Below the pieces are notes generated by a model. It saw nothing but the letters and a program-made list of their open reading frames with translations, ran no database searches and had not been told where the DNA came from. DNA of 64,000 nt from Siphonodentalium dalli (lineage: Eukaryota > Mollusca > Scaphopoda > Gadilida > Siphonodentaliidae). Each line of letters opens with the position of its first letter. Position 1 is the first letter of the stretch. The DNA is taken from contig CP136067.1 in assembly GCA_032622095.1 (NCBI GenBank), positions 120,747,030-120,811,029 on the forward strand, given 5' to 3'. Both the position numbers and the translations under genes were made by a program. This document shows, piece after piece, positions 44,926 through 56,717 of the stretch.

Positions 44926-45092
44926 AGGGTACGTTCATGCACTCGCAAATTTGCCAGGAATTCTTTTGCAGGCATTTTTTTTGTTGCAGATATTTCGGAA
45001 TAGAAAGCTACAATGTGCCCGAAACCGAATACAAGAATGCTTATAAAATGCATATGTACCACAACTAACTACATGAGAAATAAAAACTATGT
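44926..45092. mobile_element. Left half of a TA-flanked MITE, cut by the tandem duplication junction
   Basis: Identical in layout to the left part of 48722-49157 (starts AGGGTACGTTCATGCACTCG after a TA). It ends at GTAGTT, where copy 2 of the duplication begins. Confidence 0.8.
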
Positions 45093-48000
45093 AGTTGTGG
45101 CACACTTTCTCTCCCCTCTTTTCTCTCTCCCCTCTCCTTCTCCCTCTCACTCACTCTGTATCTCGCTTTCAGTCTCTCTGACCTCAGCAGATTCATCAAT
45201 ATTCTACGATTATTAAAATCATCATTATCATGTCATACATATCCTGTCATTCATATCCTGTACTCTTCAATTTGGCCTCTTGCCCTCCGCTCTTCCTATA
45301 TACTCCATGTCTTTTTCTTTTCTGAGGAGATAACTCAACATACGCGATGACTCGCTTGTTGTTAAATCCTCTTCACCCTCATCTATTCTAAATCATGTCA
45401 TAAATAAACTTTTGTAAAAAATATTATATATGTTCTTTGAAGGTAGAATTAAATATTGTTTAAACCAAAATGAGATGGTCCCATAAATGACCGGGTTTAG
45501 TGCACAGTACCCCTTCAAATTATGCTGCTGTTGCAACTATGATATATTTTATAACACCACAAATGACACTATATGGATACGTTGACTGGTTAATTTTATT
45601 TTTAAATTATGTCTATATTTGCAGTTTCTATATTATAGCGTAGTGAAAGGATGTTTCGATACAGCTGAAGAAAACATTCCTTTCTCAGAGACGTGGCTAG
45701 AGGGTCTCCGTTGTGGGTGGGGTGGGCTATGTTTTTTCCTAATTGGTACCTCACAGGCCAGGAGTAGAATTGACCAGTATATATAGTCTTTGACTTGCCA
45801 CCGACCCGGGGAAGGAAAAGAACATTCAGATCAATGTGGGAAAATTTGGAGATCTGAACATAAAAATTGCAAATCCTAACATCTAATGGTCTAACTACAG
45901 GCACATTGAGGCCTGAAGCTTTACAACTGTTGAAAATTTCCAACCTGACACCCCCTTTAAGGTTGGGAAATGTCCACCTGATGGCCATTTTAGTCAAAAC
46001 TGTTGACCTAATGTAGGAAAACTGTTCCGAAAACATGCAAATGTTTGTCAAAACAACACATTCTCCACTAATAAATTGTTGGAAAATCAAACTACGAGAA
46101 AAAATTCAAACTATTATTGGTGTGAAATTTCCAACTAATGCCGTGTCAGGTATTTCATTTCCAACTATTGAAAATGTTGACCAAAGTTGGTGTGAGACTC
46201 CCCCCCCCATCACACACACCACCACCCTGTCGCCACGTCTCTGCCCTTTATATGCTAAATAATCACCGACGAGTAGTTCCCTTAGGAAATGTTCAGATAA
46301 TAATTAAGTTCAACAAAGTTGTGCTTATTATCTGATCAGTTCCCACTTATTAATATGAATCATTGTGCTAGTGTATTATCTGTGTTTCTGTCTGCCATCT
46401 GCCTTTTACTACATGGACACCCCTCTAAATGAATAATAGACTGGTCAAATGTCTAATTTTATAATTGAATGGGAGAATCAATTTAGTATAGAAAGGGTTA
46501 TCATAGTTAAGATATCCATATGAGTTATAATTTATTCATATTCATATATTAGATCATGCCATGAATCTCTACTCTGGTTAGCGTCCGTAGCTTTATGGTG
46601 GATACACACATTTATGTAATTTCTCTATGTAAAATACATGTATTACATGTATTTTACATAGACACACCAATAATTGACAACATTAATCACCCGCGCGCGA
46701 GCGGTTCATTGTTAACAGGCCAGACAAGTGAGTAGTGATAAGCGAAGTCAAACCGTCTGCTATCAGGACATTTAAGGCCAGTCCAAAACATGTCTTCTCT
46801 TACGGATGCGGAAATCAGTCAAGTATGTGCGATATCTGGCATTTTATTAATGCACGAACAGGCTTGATATAGAACATGTTCGATCATGATGCTTGTTTGG
46901 CGTGGGGTCTTGAAAGCTTCAAATCGCTAAGTGAACTGGTAATTATTTAGATAGAACGTCCACCATATGGGTTATCACACGAACACGTATTTTAAGTGAC
47001 CTAGCGACTCGGTCCAAGATAGCGGTTTCTCTATAGTCCGACTGAATTTGATCCATCTAAAACTCCAAATACACGATAATTACAGAGATTACATGCATGT
47101 GTGTATCCACCCTTAACCAGAGTAGAGATTCATGGCATGATCTAATTCATATATGTAAAAACATGAGCACTGTTTATACACGTAGGCTTCAAACCGACAT
47201 GTGCCTTCAGTGGTAAGATACATGTAGTTAAATATATTGTATAGTAAATGTCTTTTATCATATATATGTAGTATAGGGCGAGTTTACCGGAAATAAAAAA
47301 AAGCATTGCATTGTAAATACCCGATTGAATATATTCCACCATTATATACATCCCGTTATTTATTGGTCCACAATTTCTACAAATTGTCATTTCGCGGTCA
47401 TTTAAAATTTTAACAAATCGAGAAAAGACAATTATCAATATGTATAGTTAAAATGTTATAACTAATCGAAATGGCGTAACATAATTATTCTAAGTACAGC
47501 TTTTTTTCGAACCCCACGATCACATTATATAAAATATGCCATAGTATATACCGTTTGAAAGTGGAAGCTCTGAAACATTGTATTTTCAACTTATTCAATG
47601 TAATAAACTGTGAATATGTTGTTTTTGTTGAGATATCGACGTCACCATGAACCCTGTTTATCAACAGAACAGTGGGCTTAAAGATACGGGCGTCGTTGGC
47701 GGTGGGTATGCTGCTAAAATATTCACCTCCGTCAAAAACCGCCATAAACAGAAATAATAGTAAAACATAGACATAACTTGTTCTTATACCAATCAGAAAT
47801 ATGGCATAAACAGTATGTTACTGTCAACTGTTTTTCCTTTGTTATTTAAACAAAAGCAAAAAACCTTACAGAACCTGGCTTTTGTTTAGATCCGGATATG
47901 GTAAACATAAAGAACGTTATTTGTTACTGTTTTCCTGATACGGAAATAATAAAGAGCGTTTATATCATTTGTGTATGATTAACCAATAGAATTGCGCTGT

Positions 48001-48891
48001 GTTATGTAAACAGAAGCAAAACTTCTATAACACGAGCAGGCTTTTGTTTGCGCACACCATCGTACGCCTTGACGACAATATAATATTTACGCGCTGATTA
48101 TGTTTGGCATCTGAACAAAACTATATATATTTTAATATTCCTTCTGTTGGTGCATGGCGATTTGAACAAATATGAATATTTCTGCAACGAACGCCGCCCG
48201 TGCTTTAATGCCGCCCTTCCGGCGTCGAGTGTTTTGCTAATATCGCGCACTCTTTACAAACTGTATTCCATCACCAGCCTCAGTCTGCAAATATAGTGTA
48301 TTTCTATGTTTCGTTTATTCAATTTGGTTTAAACAATATTTATTTCATCCCAAATAAAATATATAGTTAATGAGCATGACACATGTATATATGCAGAGAC
48401 TTGGAGGGAGAAGATGATTTGACATTAGATGCTTGTATAGTCATCTCCTATATCAGCATCCAATTTCATCATCAGTTTAGTTTATTTAAAAATAATATCT
48501 GTAAAGAGCTTCTATACTAATCTGTATGAAGCTAGATTGTTTTCTTCATATGCATAGAACTGGAATACAGTATGACCTTTATGCAAATAAACGATTAAAA
48601 AATAAGTCTTTTTATGAGAAAATGGTTTGTTGCATGCATATTTTATGCAAATATCAGAATTATGCATTTAAGCATTATGCAATTAACTGAAATTGACTGC
48701 ACATGTATATCTGAATAAGTAAGGGTACGTTCATGCACTCGCAAATTTGCCAGGAATTCTTTTGCAGGCATTTTTTTTTTGCAGATATTTCGGAATAGAA
48801 AGCTACAATGTGCCCGAAACCGAATGCAAGAATGCTTATAAAATGCATATGTACCACAACTAACTACATGAGAAATAAAAAATATGTAGTT
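45093..48891 (+). repeat. Large tandem duplication, copy 2 (3.8 kb, with internal deletion)
   Basis: Near-identical to 40795-45092 except for the loss of about 500 bp corresponding to 42216-42714. The deletion starts immediately after the TTAA (46509) and ends at the inner limit of the left arm. The right arm persists at about 47680-48207. It ends inside the MITE at 48888-48891. Confidence 0.9.
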
Positions 48892-49157
48892 CCACTGGTA
48901 GCGATGCTTAGAAATTTTCCTGTAAATAATATGCAATTATGTCGCAAGAATCAATCATACAGGCATTCTAAGGCAATGTGTTAGTAGCAGAGTTACAAGT
49001 GGAATTGCCGAAATTATACTTTCCATGCGGTTATATTTGGTAAATATACAATTTATATGCATGTTGCCTTTCATATTCTGACACCATATGCATGGTTTTC
49101 TATGGGGAAATACCTGCAACTGGTGCCGTGCGAACTTGCCAGTGTATGAACATACCC
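48722..49157. mobile_element. TA-flanked MITE (copy 1 of the family), complete
   Basis: Left AGGGTACGTTCATGCACTCG, right reverse complement GGGTATGTTCATACACTGGC. Flanking TA at 48720-48721 and 49158-49159. It is AT-rich inside, unlike its relative at 13563-13983. Length 436 bp. Confidence 0.75.
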
Positions 49158-49159
49158 TA

Positions 49160-49979
49160 TGCTATATGGAATTACTTATAGTTGATTGTGTGAATTTTCG
49201 CGATGCTGTTCCATACGATTCATGTTGATTGTGTGTGTTATTTGCATAGTAAGCTTAGGAAATTTTATCAAATTTGATGTCAAATCGGACCGGATATCTT
49301 TAAGATTATCCAGGCTGCCAGTGTTCATAATGGCCCACACTTTTCTTGAACCATCACTTTAGCCACTTGTGAATGTTTTTAGCCACTGTTCATATACTTG
49401 AGCCACATTTGTTCAACCCATATTTTTTGGAGCCACTTTGATTTAAACATATTCCAAGAACAACACAAGCCAATTAACTCAAATAGTTATTCTAATATAA
49501 TATAACAGGTTATGGTAGGTAAAACAACAACAATATAAACAACAATATTAATAATAAAACATTGAAAATTCTGCGAGATTTTACATCATCCCGATTATTA
49601 AATGCTTTACCAAAATAAAAGTCTAACATTGGATGGCCTTAAATTGCAGTTTTCATTAATAAGTTTAAATGTGGAACAAATGTCGGTTGGTACGAGAAGG
49701 CCCTCTCACAGTCCACAGTCAACACGGGTTTACAAAGCAGTATTTGTGCCGAGTCTGATATAGGATGTGTGTCCTTTCTTTGTTGCACTAATGTTTGGCG
49801 ATGTGAAAGCAATACAATGAATGTGTGTATTTTTTATCATACAATTAAAAAATACAATTACAACCAACCGCTGTTGCAAAGTTCGTTATGATCAGCCTTT
49901 TTCTTGTTTTGGTCCTTGTGTATATTGTTCGCTTTGTTTATTCCTATGCATCTATGCTATTACTTATAGTGATACTTGT
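49160..49979. other. No gene; AGCCACTT-word cluster
   Basis: AGCCACTT or AGCCACAT occurs four times between 49360 and 49440. Otherwise AT-rich sequence without a recognisable feature. Confidence 0.35.
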
Positions 49980-50117
49980 TTTATGGGGTAACAGGAAGAC
50001 ATCCCGATAGGGCTAGGCTACCCCTGACATTACGCTGCTTTACTTTATTATGTAATACTGCCACTGCATCATTCGTGTGTATTGCAAATAAACTATCATA
50101 TCCTATCCTATCCTGAT
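49980..50117 (+). mobile_element. 5'-truncated LINE 3' tail with hairpin and (TATCC)n
   Basis: GGGGTAACAGGAAGAC ... ATCCCGATAGGGCTAGG ... CTACCCCT (49985-50025) is the counterpart of the LINE-B 3' hairpin. AATAAA lies at 50087-50092, followed by ATATCCTATCCTATCC. No RT sequence remains upstream. It could equally be a SINE that borrowed a LINE tail. Confidence 0.55.
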
Positions 50118-51050
50118 ACATTCTTTCAGCTGCATTTCCCCCAACAGTTCCGACACAGTTTCATCGGCCCACATGATAATGTTAGCGAAATTATGCGTAG
50201 AACTAAACGTCGCAAAATTAAAAACACAATTGGGGAACTGTTTTAATACGCATGAAATTAACTTAAGTGGTGATTTCATATTAATACAATACTATACGCG
50301 CATAATGATGGATTGCCAGTGTCAAACACAATTCTGGACGATCGATCGTGCAATTATATATATCGTAGAGAATACAATGTAGCAAAACGTAATGAGCAGA
50401 GGTCAACCTTGGTGAAACGCAATGGATTAATTGGTCCAGTCAACTATTGTGCGGAAACTCAACGGGCAACATGGCTTGGTATGGCCATAATTATTGTCAC
50501 ACAATTGTCACCAAACCCCAGTTAGCAAGTGCTTTCATTCCGACTGTCTCGTGGCGGGATAGTGTTGCCTGATTGTTAAACTTAATCTGTCCGACGGCAC
50601 TTAATTTAAAGTGATGTGAAACGTAAATTGAACCTCACAATTGAGTTCCCTACGTTATTCTGTGGGAAGAGTGAATAAAATAACCTCGATACACGAAATC
50701 CCACAACTAGAAGTCAGTTTGTACATATTATATGGCCAAATAACTAACTGCTTACAAGTCATCAAGCGTCCCGAATAATTTCACCATAAACGCGAAATAT
50801 ATAAACCAATGAGTTGTCTTGAGCAGTGGCGGAAACACCCGAACACTTCCGAATTGGTCGGAAACTGGAATAGCGTCACATCAGATTATTAAAACGAAAA
50901 ACAATCTGTAGTCAATTCGACATGGGAGGGATAGAAAATAATTATTGCCTGAAATCACCAACGGAAGAAGATTGACCGAGTTATGGCAAAGATTATAATA
51001 AAACTGGACAGGATCGAGCGGTAATCAGCGGTAATAGTTAAAAATGTTAC
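50118..51050. other. No feature recognised
   Basis: Short overlapping ORFs (60-70 codons) without domains. Confidence 0.35.
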
Positions 51051-51446
51051 TATTTATAGAAATTTGTAAACGCATCGTTGACCGATGTTATGATCGATCT
51101 GCCGCAAGTACAGTGTCGTGCAGAAAGAGTTGTCTTACTTGTATAACTCAAAACCATGACGCACAATCCGTGCGCTGACCGCGATTGGACACAGTAGCCG
51201 GTTAGCCACGCCCAACAACGTGATTAACATGAACTGATCGCCGTTGAATGTGAATATATATGTCCGAAACAACACGGACTGGTCCCACTTTGAAGCGCTC
51301 GTGCGATTTGTCTGTTATGAGTTGCGTGTACCTAACAATGGGATAATCACTGAACTTTTCCTTCGCCAGCCTTGGGAATTGGTGTGTTTTACCAAAAATC
51401 AGGGAACGATTGCAACAATGGGGTTGTGCTCTAAGGAATGTTACAA
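51051..51446 (-). repeat. 396-bp direct repeat, left copy
   Basis: About 95% identical to 53067-53462 with no gaps. Minus-strand end reads CTATAAATA, a TATA-like sequence. Confidence 0.85.
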
Positions 51447-51916
51447 AATATAGCAATGTAAATTAAAGCCAGAATTAATCATCTACATGTACCGATATTT
51501 GTATAACTTTCAATATTAAATATGGGTATACATATTATTGACTATTATTCAAACACATGCAAACTGATTTTGAATGCTAAATGCTTATAATGTATAAGTT
51601 ATTAGTATACAGGTGGTGTGAGTGGAAGCGATATTACATTTATATTGTATGTACTATCACGTTACCATACATTAACTTAAATTCAGTGATATTACTACTA
51701 CATAAATTATCTTCGAAGGTACCTGAATGAAAATTTTCAAAATATCAGACTGACCGTAAATATTGTGGAGGTGGTCTGAGTTTATCAATTCAAGAATACA
51801 ACATCAATGTACCTGTATATGGTAAATAATGTAAATTCAGTAAACGAGGATCTCACTCAAACATGATTATTTTTTGCAGAAACCAATTTGTTTCAGCTTT
51901 TCTCTGTAAAATTTGA

Positions 51917-52633
51917 TTAAATTGGGCCATCCCAGTTCTTTATGGAAATTACCATAATGTTCAACAGATCGATCCTAATTCTCATTTCTTTGACACTTAT
52001 CCTGTCACACTCCATATTGTTAATCTCGCAGGAAATAATCTGTTCAAATGTCATATTTGATTCAATCGCTTCGCAGTCAGTCAACGAGATGCTGTTTCCA
52101 TCCACATGTGTGTCATTGTTCCTATATTTTGGAACTCTATGCTTCTTACTAATCATAGTCTTTTCTTGTGTTAAAAGTTTATCTACAACTGTTACTAGTA
52201 CGTCGGGACCATACTCACTGTCTCTAGGCTGTACAGCCTGTACTACATTTTGCTTTTTCGTTTTTCTTTTTCTTGGCTTGGCAGAATGCCTACTCGAACC
52301 CCATTCTTCTACTAAATCAACAATCTCTGGTTTTAAAGTGTTAAAATTAACATCTCTTGATATATAAACATCAGTAGTAGACTTCGTTTTACTTTTAGAG
52401 ATTTTCAGACATTTATCTATATTGAGGCATTTTTGTTGCAGCTCTCTCAGTTATGTTGTCTTACGTTTCAGCTGTTTTAATTTCTGAATGTATATTTCTT
52501 TTTGTTGAGTAATCATCTGTTCCAACTCGTGTTTGACATTTTTTAGACTGGATATTTCGTCAAATTCATGGTAACTTAAATCGAAATCAGGCACCTCCTC
52601 GCCATAACTTTCATAATCCGAGTCAACCGACAT
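51917..52633 (-). pseudogene. Unknown acidic/coiled-coil protein, one in-frame stop
   Basis: From ATG 52633 the frame reads MSVDSDYESYGEEVPDFDLS (acidic), then a coiled coil (LKNVKHELEQMITQQKEIYI, QKLKQLKRKTT). It meets TAA at 52451-52453 and stays open in the same frame to the next stop at 51917. The downstream part has more coil (LRELQQKCLNIDKC), a basic patch like a nuclear signal (KPRKRKTKKQN) and a C-terminal segment (INNMECDRISVKEMRIRIDL). About 237 residues if the single stop is read through. I do not recognise the family. It lies between the two 396-bp repeats in the orientation expected for an LTR element, so a gag-like or other structural role is possible but unproven. A decayed host gene is the alternative. 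Confidence 0.45.
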
Positions 52634-53066
52634 CGACGACAGCAATGTAACATCAGGTTTCACGATGGCCAACAACGGTTAATAACAACACTGAACAAGT
52701 CTGGTTCTGGACATTAGTACTAGTACTACGCTACGAAAATATCAAGTTTTCTCTGCGCGTCTTCAAACCGTTGCGCCGAACGTTCATTTTGGTGCCAATA
52801 CATACCACCGACTTCATCGATGAGGCATCCTTTTATGTAGAGAATTTAGCCCCATAGTATTTTCAAACACTTATAAAAATCTTAAACAAACACCTGTCAA
52901 AATTGTCAAACTATTTTAAAATTGGCGCTAAGTTCAAAGGTCACAATTCTGGTCGATATGAAATAAAAATTTAGTATAATTTCCGGATGTTTATTCGATA
53001 CCGGACACCGGAACGAAGTGCGGTCGCGGGACGGGGAATAATTCATTATTATTCTAATAATAACTG

Positions 53067-53462
53067 TATTTATAGAAATTTGTAAACGCATCGTTGACCG
53101 ATTTTATGATCGATCTGCCGCAAGTATAGTATCGTGCAGAAAGAGTTGTCTTACTTGTATGACTCAAAACCACGACGCACAATCCGTGCGATGACCGCGA
53201 TTGGACACAATAGCCGGTTAGCCACGCCCCACAATGTGATTAACATGAACTGATCGCCGTTGAATGTGAATAGATATGTCAGAAACAACACGGACTGGTC
53301 CCACTTTGAAGCGCTCGTGTGATTTGTCTGTTATGAGTTGCGTGTACCTAACAATGGGATAATCTCTTAACTATTCCTTCGCCAGCCTTGGGAATTGGTG
53401 TGCTTTACCAAACATCAGGGAACGATTGCAACAATGGGATTGTGCTCAAAGGAATGTTACAA
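53067..53462 (-). repeat. 396-bp direct repeat, right copy
   Basis: See the left copy. On the minus strand this is the upstream repeat and its end CTATAAATA would sit ~430 bp before the ORF start. Confidence 0.85.
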
Positions 53463-54382
53463 TATTTTGATGGTTATGTCGTATTTTGATTGGACTATTA
53501 ACCCGCCTTTTTACACTATAGATCATTGTTGTTGATTTATCGATTGTCAATGGACTAATGCGTGTTATATACCCCAACAAAACAAACCGACGTCACATAT
53601 TGCGACCTATAAATGTGGCTGGTAAAATAATTGGGCATATTTTTCAAACACATGCACAACCGTATAGATGTACTAATTAGTCGACAGATAATTCGAAGGT
53701 AGATTATTGGGCTAACTTACTGTGCTGCATGCGATTTCAGCTTCAAAAATATAAGAATAATTTAAGCTGATTTCGTTGAAATAAATACGGAAAAATATAT
53801 AAATTTAAGAAATAAATGTAGTTATATGTGTGTGTTTTATTCAGGGATAATGCGCTATGACATACGGGGTTGTGACTTCGCAGTTGTCACAATGTGCCGA
53901 ACGGCCATAGCGAATTATCACTCAACAAACCTACCAAAATTTCATTCATATCTGAAGAATGTGGTCCATTAGTTTCGACAAAAATATTCAGTTGAAATTT
54001 TTAACATATAGATAACTTGTATGACACGCAGGCATAACGTAGCGAGACACTATACGTGGTTACTAATTGTGCTATTCTTTCAGCCGAGGAATTTGGCTTT
54101 CCAGTGAAAAGTGTTCGCTGCCAACAAATTTACCATCCACTGCAGAAGGATGCCAAGGCTATTGTGACAATGTGTGTTACACGTCGTTGAAAATAATTTA
54201 AGAAATAAATGCCATGTGGCCAAGGCTATACCAAATTTATATTTGACTACGAGAACGGTTTTTGTTTTCTGAAAAAAAGAGCGAAACAGATCTTATAAGT
54301 ATCTATAATACTATGGGCTGTTTCCAGTTGATTCGTCCGCTGCTTGAGTGGACTATAGTCTACATAACAACAGTTGTTAGGT
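53463..54382. other. No feature recognised
   Basis: AT-rich sequence without ORFs of note. Confidence 0.35.
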
Positions 54383-55733
54383 ACAAGCAGCGGTTCGCTC
54401 ACTTAAAAGAGGTAAAGCGGGCGGATCAGATGGTATAGTGAACGAGCACCTCATTTTCTGCAACAAATCATTTCTGCGAATTATCTGCTTCTTCTACAAT
54501 AGCATGCTTGATATGTCATGTATTCCACATAAACTCAAACTTGGTCTCATCATTCCACTCTACAAAGGAGAACCCAAACCCAAAGAACAGCCTGGTAGCT
54601 ACCGTGCAATAACATTCTTACCCGTGATTTATAAAGTTTATGAGAGCGTCCTCCTAAACAGAATAACCAAATCACCGAGTTTTTCTGGATAACCACATTC
54701 GCTGCAGAATGGGTTCCAGAAAGGGATCAGTTGTGAGATGACTTCCTTCATTCTGCAGGAATCTGTTGCATACACTAAAGATAATGGTTCCCGTGCCTAC
54801 GTATGCTTCTTAGACTCCAAGAAAGCATTTGACAAGGTGTGGCACTCTGCCCTTTTATTACAATTGCATAACCTTGGGATCGAGGACAAAATGCTTCAGA
54901 CAATCCACAGCATGCATACTGATTGCAACAGTCGTGTTATATGTAACGGATTCATTTCGGAACCACTGGAGATATGTCATGGAACACAACAAGGAGCAGT
55001 GTGTTCGCCATTTTTTATCTAGTGTATATAAATGACCTTCTCAAAGACCTCTCATTCACAACAGATGGCTTGAAAGTGTATGGAATTTCTCGTGCTTCTC
55101 CCACAACCGCTGATGATATTGCGCTACCATCCTTAACAAAGAGCGGGTTGGACTCGATGCTGTCTACGTGCTTTGAGTACAGCGTTAAATGGAGATTCAC
55201 GTTCTCGTCTACAAAGAGCCAAACAGTAGTGTTTAACGAGTCCACTCAGAAACACAACATTTCTAGCAGGTCGTGGTCTCTGTGTGGAACGCCTATCCAC
55301 GAGGGAACGGAGTGCGCACACCTTGGTATCATGCAGACCAAACTCAAAACGGCGACTAAACGAGCAGAACTCATGTCACAAAAAATGCGACGGACATATT
55401 TTTCCCTATCCGGGAAGCAGAAACTGCAGTCTTGTACACCGACAACGATGATTAAGCTCTTCAAACTAATTGTGCTACCAAGAGCTTTATATGGTGCGGA
55501 ACTTTTCCCACTTGACAATCAGTCCGCCATACAAACTATGGAGAAGTCTTTCCGATCTTGCATAAAGAACTGTCAATCTATATATACACCAATGCGAACC
55601 AGATCGAATGTGGCCCTAAGTCCTCTCGGGATCACGCATGACAGTGAATGTGTCAAGAGAACTACATGTAAAAAAAACTGCTATTTGTTGAGAAGCTCGT
55701 TTATCTTCCACAGGGGCATCATGTGACTTTAAG
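54383..55733 (+). pseudogene. LINE-C: 5'-truncated reverse transcriptase of the LINE-A family
   Basis: Decayed RT. The first readable part is GKAGGSDGIVNEHLIF, then LGLIIPLYKGEPKPK, SYRAITFLPVIYKVYE, a stop at 54690, QNGFQKGIS, FLDSKKAFDKVWH and GTQQGAVCSPF. A frameshift occurs near 55015, followed by YLVYINDLLKDL and the catalytic box TADD (55106-55117). The post-RT region includes AHLGIMQTKL and PRALYGAELFPLD. Near 55660 the frame shifts again and the LINE-A-like VKKLLFVEKLVYLPQG can be read in another frame up to about 55733. It is clearly the same family as LINE-A ORF2 (VPLFKGTPKPRN, SYRAITLLPVMYKTFE) but not the same copy. No endonuclease part precedes it. Confidence 0.8.
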
Positions 55734-56466
55734 AACGAAGTCTTATATCTTCTTAAACAAAATCAGGAATCCAATAATAAGATATTTGAGAGACTTCCAG
55801 TGCTTCATGAGTCGATAACTAAACTCAATGACCGTGTGGCGAACATTGAAAAGAACCTGGATATGCGAGAATCCGACCAAACTGTTCTGTGAGTGATCAC
55901 ATCAGACATCAAGGAAATAAAGTCTTCTCTCAATGACGTGAATATAACTGTGACTGAAAACTCTCAGAAATTTGATTATAATGACATTAAAATACAGCGA
56001 TGCATTGATGATAAGTGTGAAGGAGTAACCAGCGTTAGAGCGAAAATTTAAATACTGGAAAGTGACATTGAGGAAGCAGTCGATAAAGCACATGGAATTG
56101 TTCGCGCAGTAAATCGTAACAGCGGTTCGATTGGGACACTGAAAGATAGGGTAAATAAATTAGACAACACAACGACTAAACGGGACACTCAACACTTCGA
56201 CGAATTAAAAACGACAATAATCGACTTTGGACGTTGTGTATGTGATGGATTTAGAGACGATCTGCACTGCGCACTCAAAGAACACGTAGACAACATTTGT
56301 ATCAACCTTAAAAATCCATATAGTGATAATGAAGATGATAATGATGATTCTCACGTCAATGCCGCCTGTAATAATGATAATTATGAAAGTATATACAGCT
56401 TTCGACAAAACGAGAGCAAAGCGCAAACAAATTCACATTCTTGCCCGCATACACAAATGGTACAAT
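55734..56466 (+). pseudogene. LINE-D ORF1 remnant (coiled coil, two in-frame stops)
   Basis: One frame reads FKNEVLYLLKQNQESNNKIF, then LPVLHESITKLNDRVANIEK, a TGA at 55891, DIKEIKSSLNDVNITVTENS, a TAA at 56049, ILESDIEEAVDKAHGIVRAV, IGTLKDRVNKLDNTT, then an Asp/Asn-rich tail and a final stop near 56466. The heptad pattern is that of LINE ORF1 coiled coils, and the endonuclease of LINE-D follows 250 bp later. Its start is lost where LINE-C ends (about 55733). A shifted frame to about 56650 may hold the rest of ORF1 before a (TA)n run at 56611-56629. Confidence 0.55.
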
Positions 56467-56717
56467 GAAATATCAATTGATGACTTCGAGGATTCACCGC
56501 AACAAAAGAGGAATAACTCTATTCATCACGAATCGCAATCTCCGCGAGATAGCCGATCTCAGCACAAATCAGATTGGCAAGGCGGCGATCCGGACATTTA
56601 CCAGCGTTTATATATATATATATATATATTTATATGGGCTTCCGGACGATTGATTGTAGTGTGCACACACATTTTTTCATATTGATGTCTTTTTGAAAAC
56701 GTTATATATTTATATAA

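Larger units (their letters stand above)
40795..45092 (+). repeat. Large tandem duplication, copy 1 (4298 bp)
   Basis: Begins AGTTGTGGCACACTTTCTCT and repeats from 45093 with only scattered single-base differences (for example GCTCTTCTTATA versus GCTCTTCCTATA). The junction has a 4-bp AGTT shared by both breakpoints. Copy 1 is complete relative to copy 2, which lacks ~500 bp. It contains no credible gene: the 164-codon ORF at 41298-41792 (minus) has no domain, and its counterpart at 45602-46090 ends differently. Confidence 0.9.
51051..53462 (-). mobile_element. LTR-like element with one coiled-coil ORF
   Basis: Two 396-bp direct repeats (51051-51446 and 53067-53462, about 20 mismatches, no indels) enclose 1620 bp. 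On the minus strand the order is repeat, ~430-bp leader, ORF (52633-51917), ~470-bp trailer, repeat, which is the order of a small LTR element. The repeat ends do not have TG...CA and I see no flanking duplication. ATGTTAC occurs before the first repeat (51044-51050) and at the end of each repeat. A segmental direct duplication around a host gene is the alternative. Confidence 0.45.

Noticed and set aside
41298-46090. 164-codon ORF at 41298-41792 and its copy at 45602-46090 (minus strand)
   Set aside because: Duplication explains the apparent conservation. No domain, no intron signals, and the duplicates differ at the C-terminus because of a single-base change near the stop.
51051-53462. Calling this a proven LTR retrotransposon
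   Set aside because: Repeat ends lack TG...CA, no flanking duplication, no primer site or RT seen. Kept only as LTR-like.
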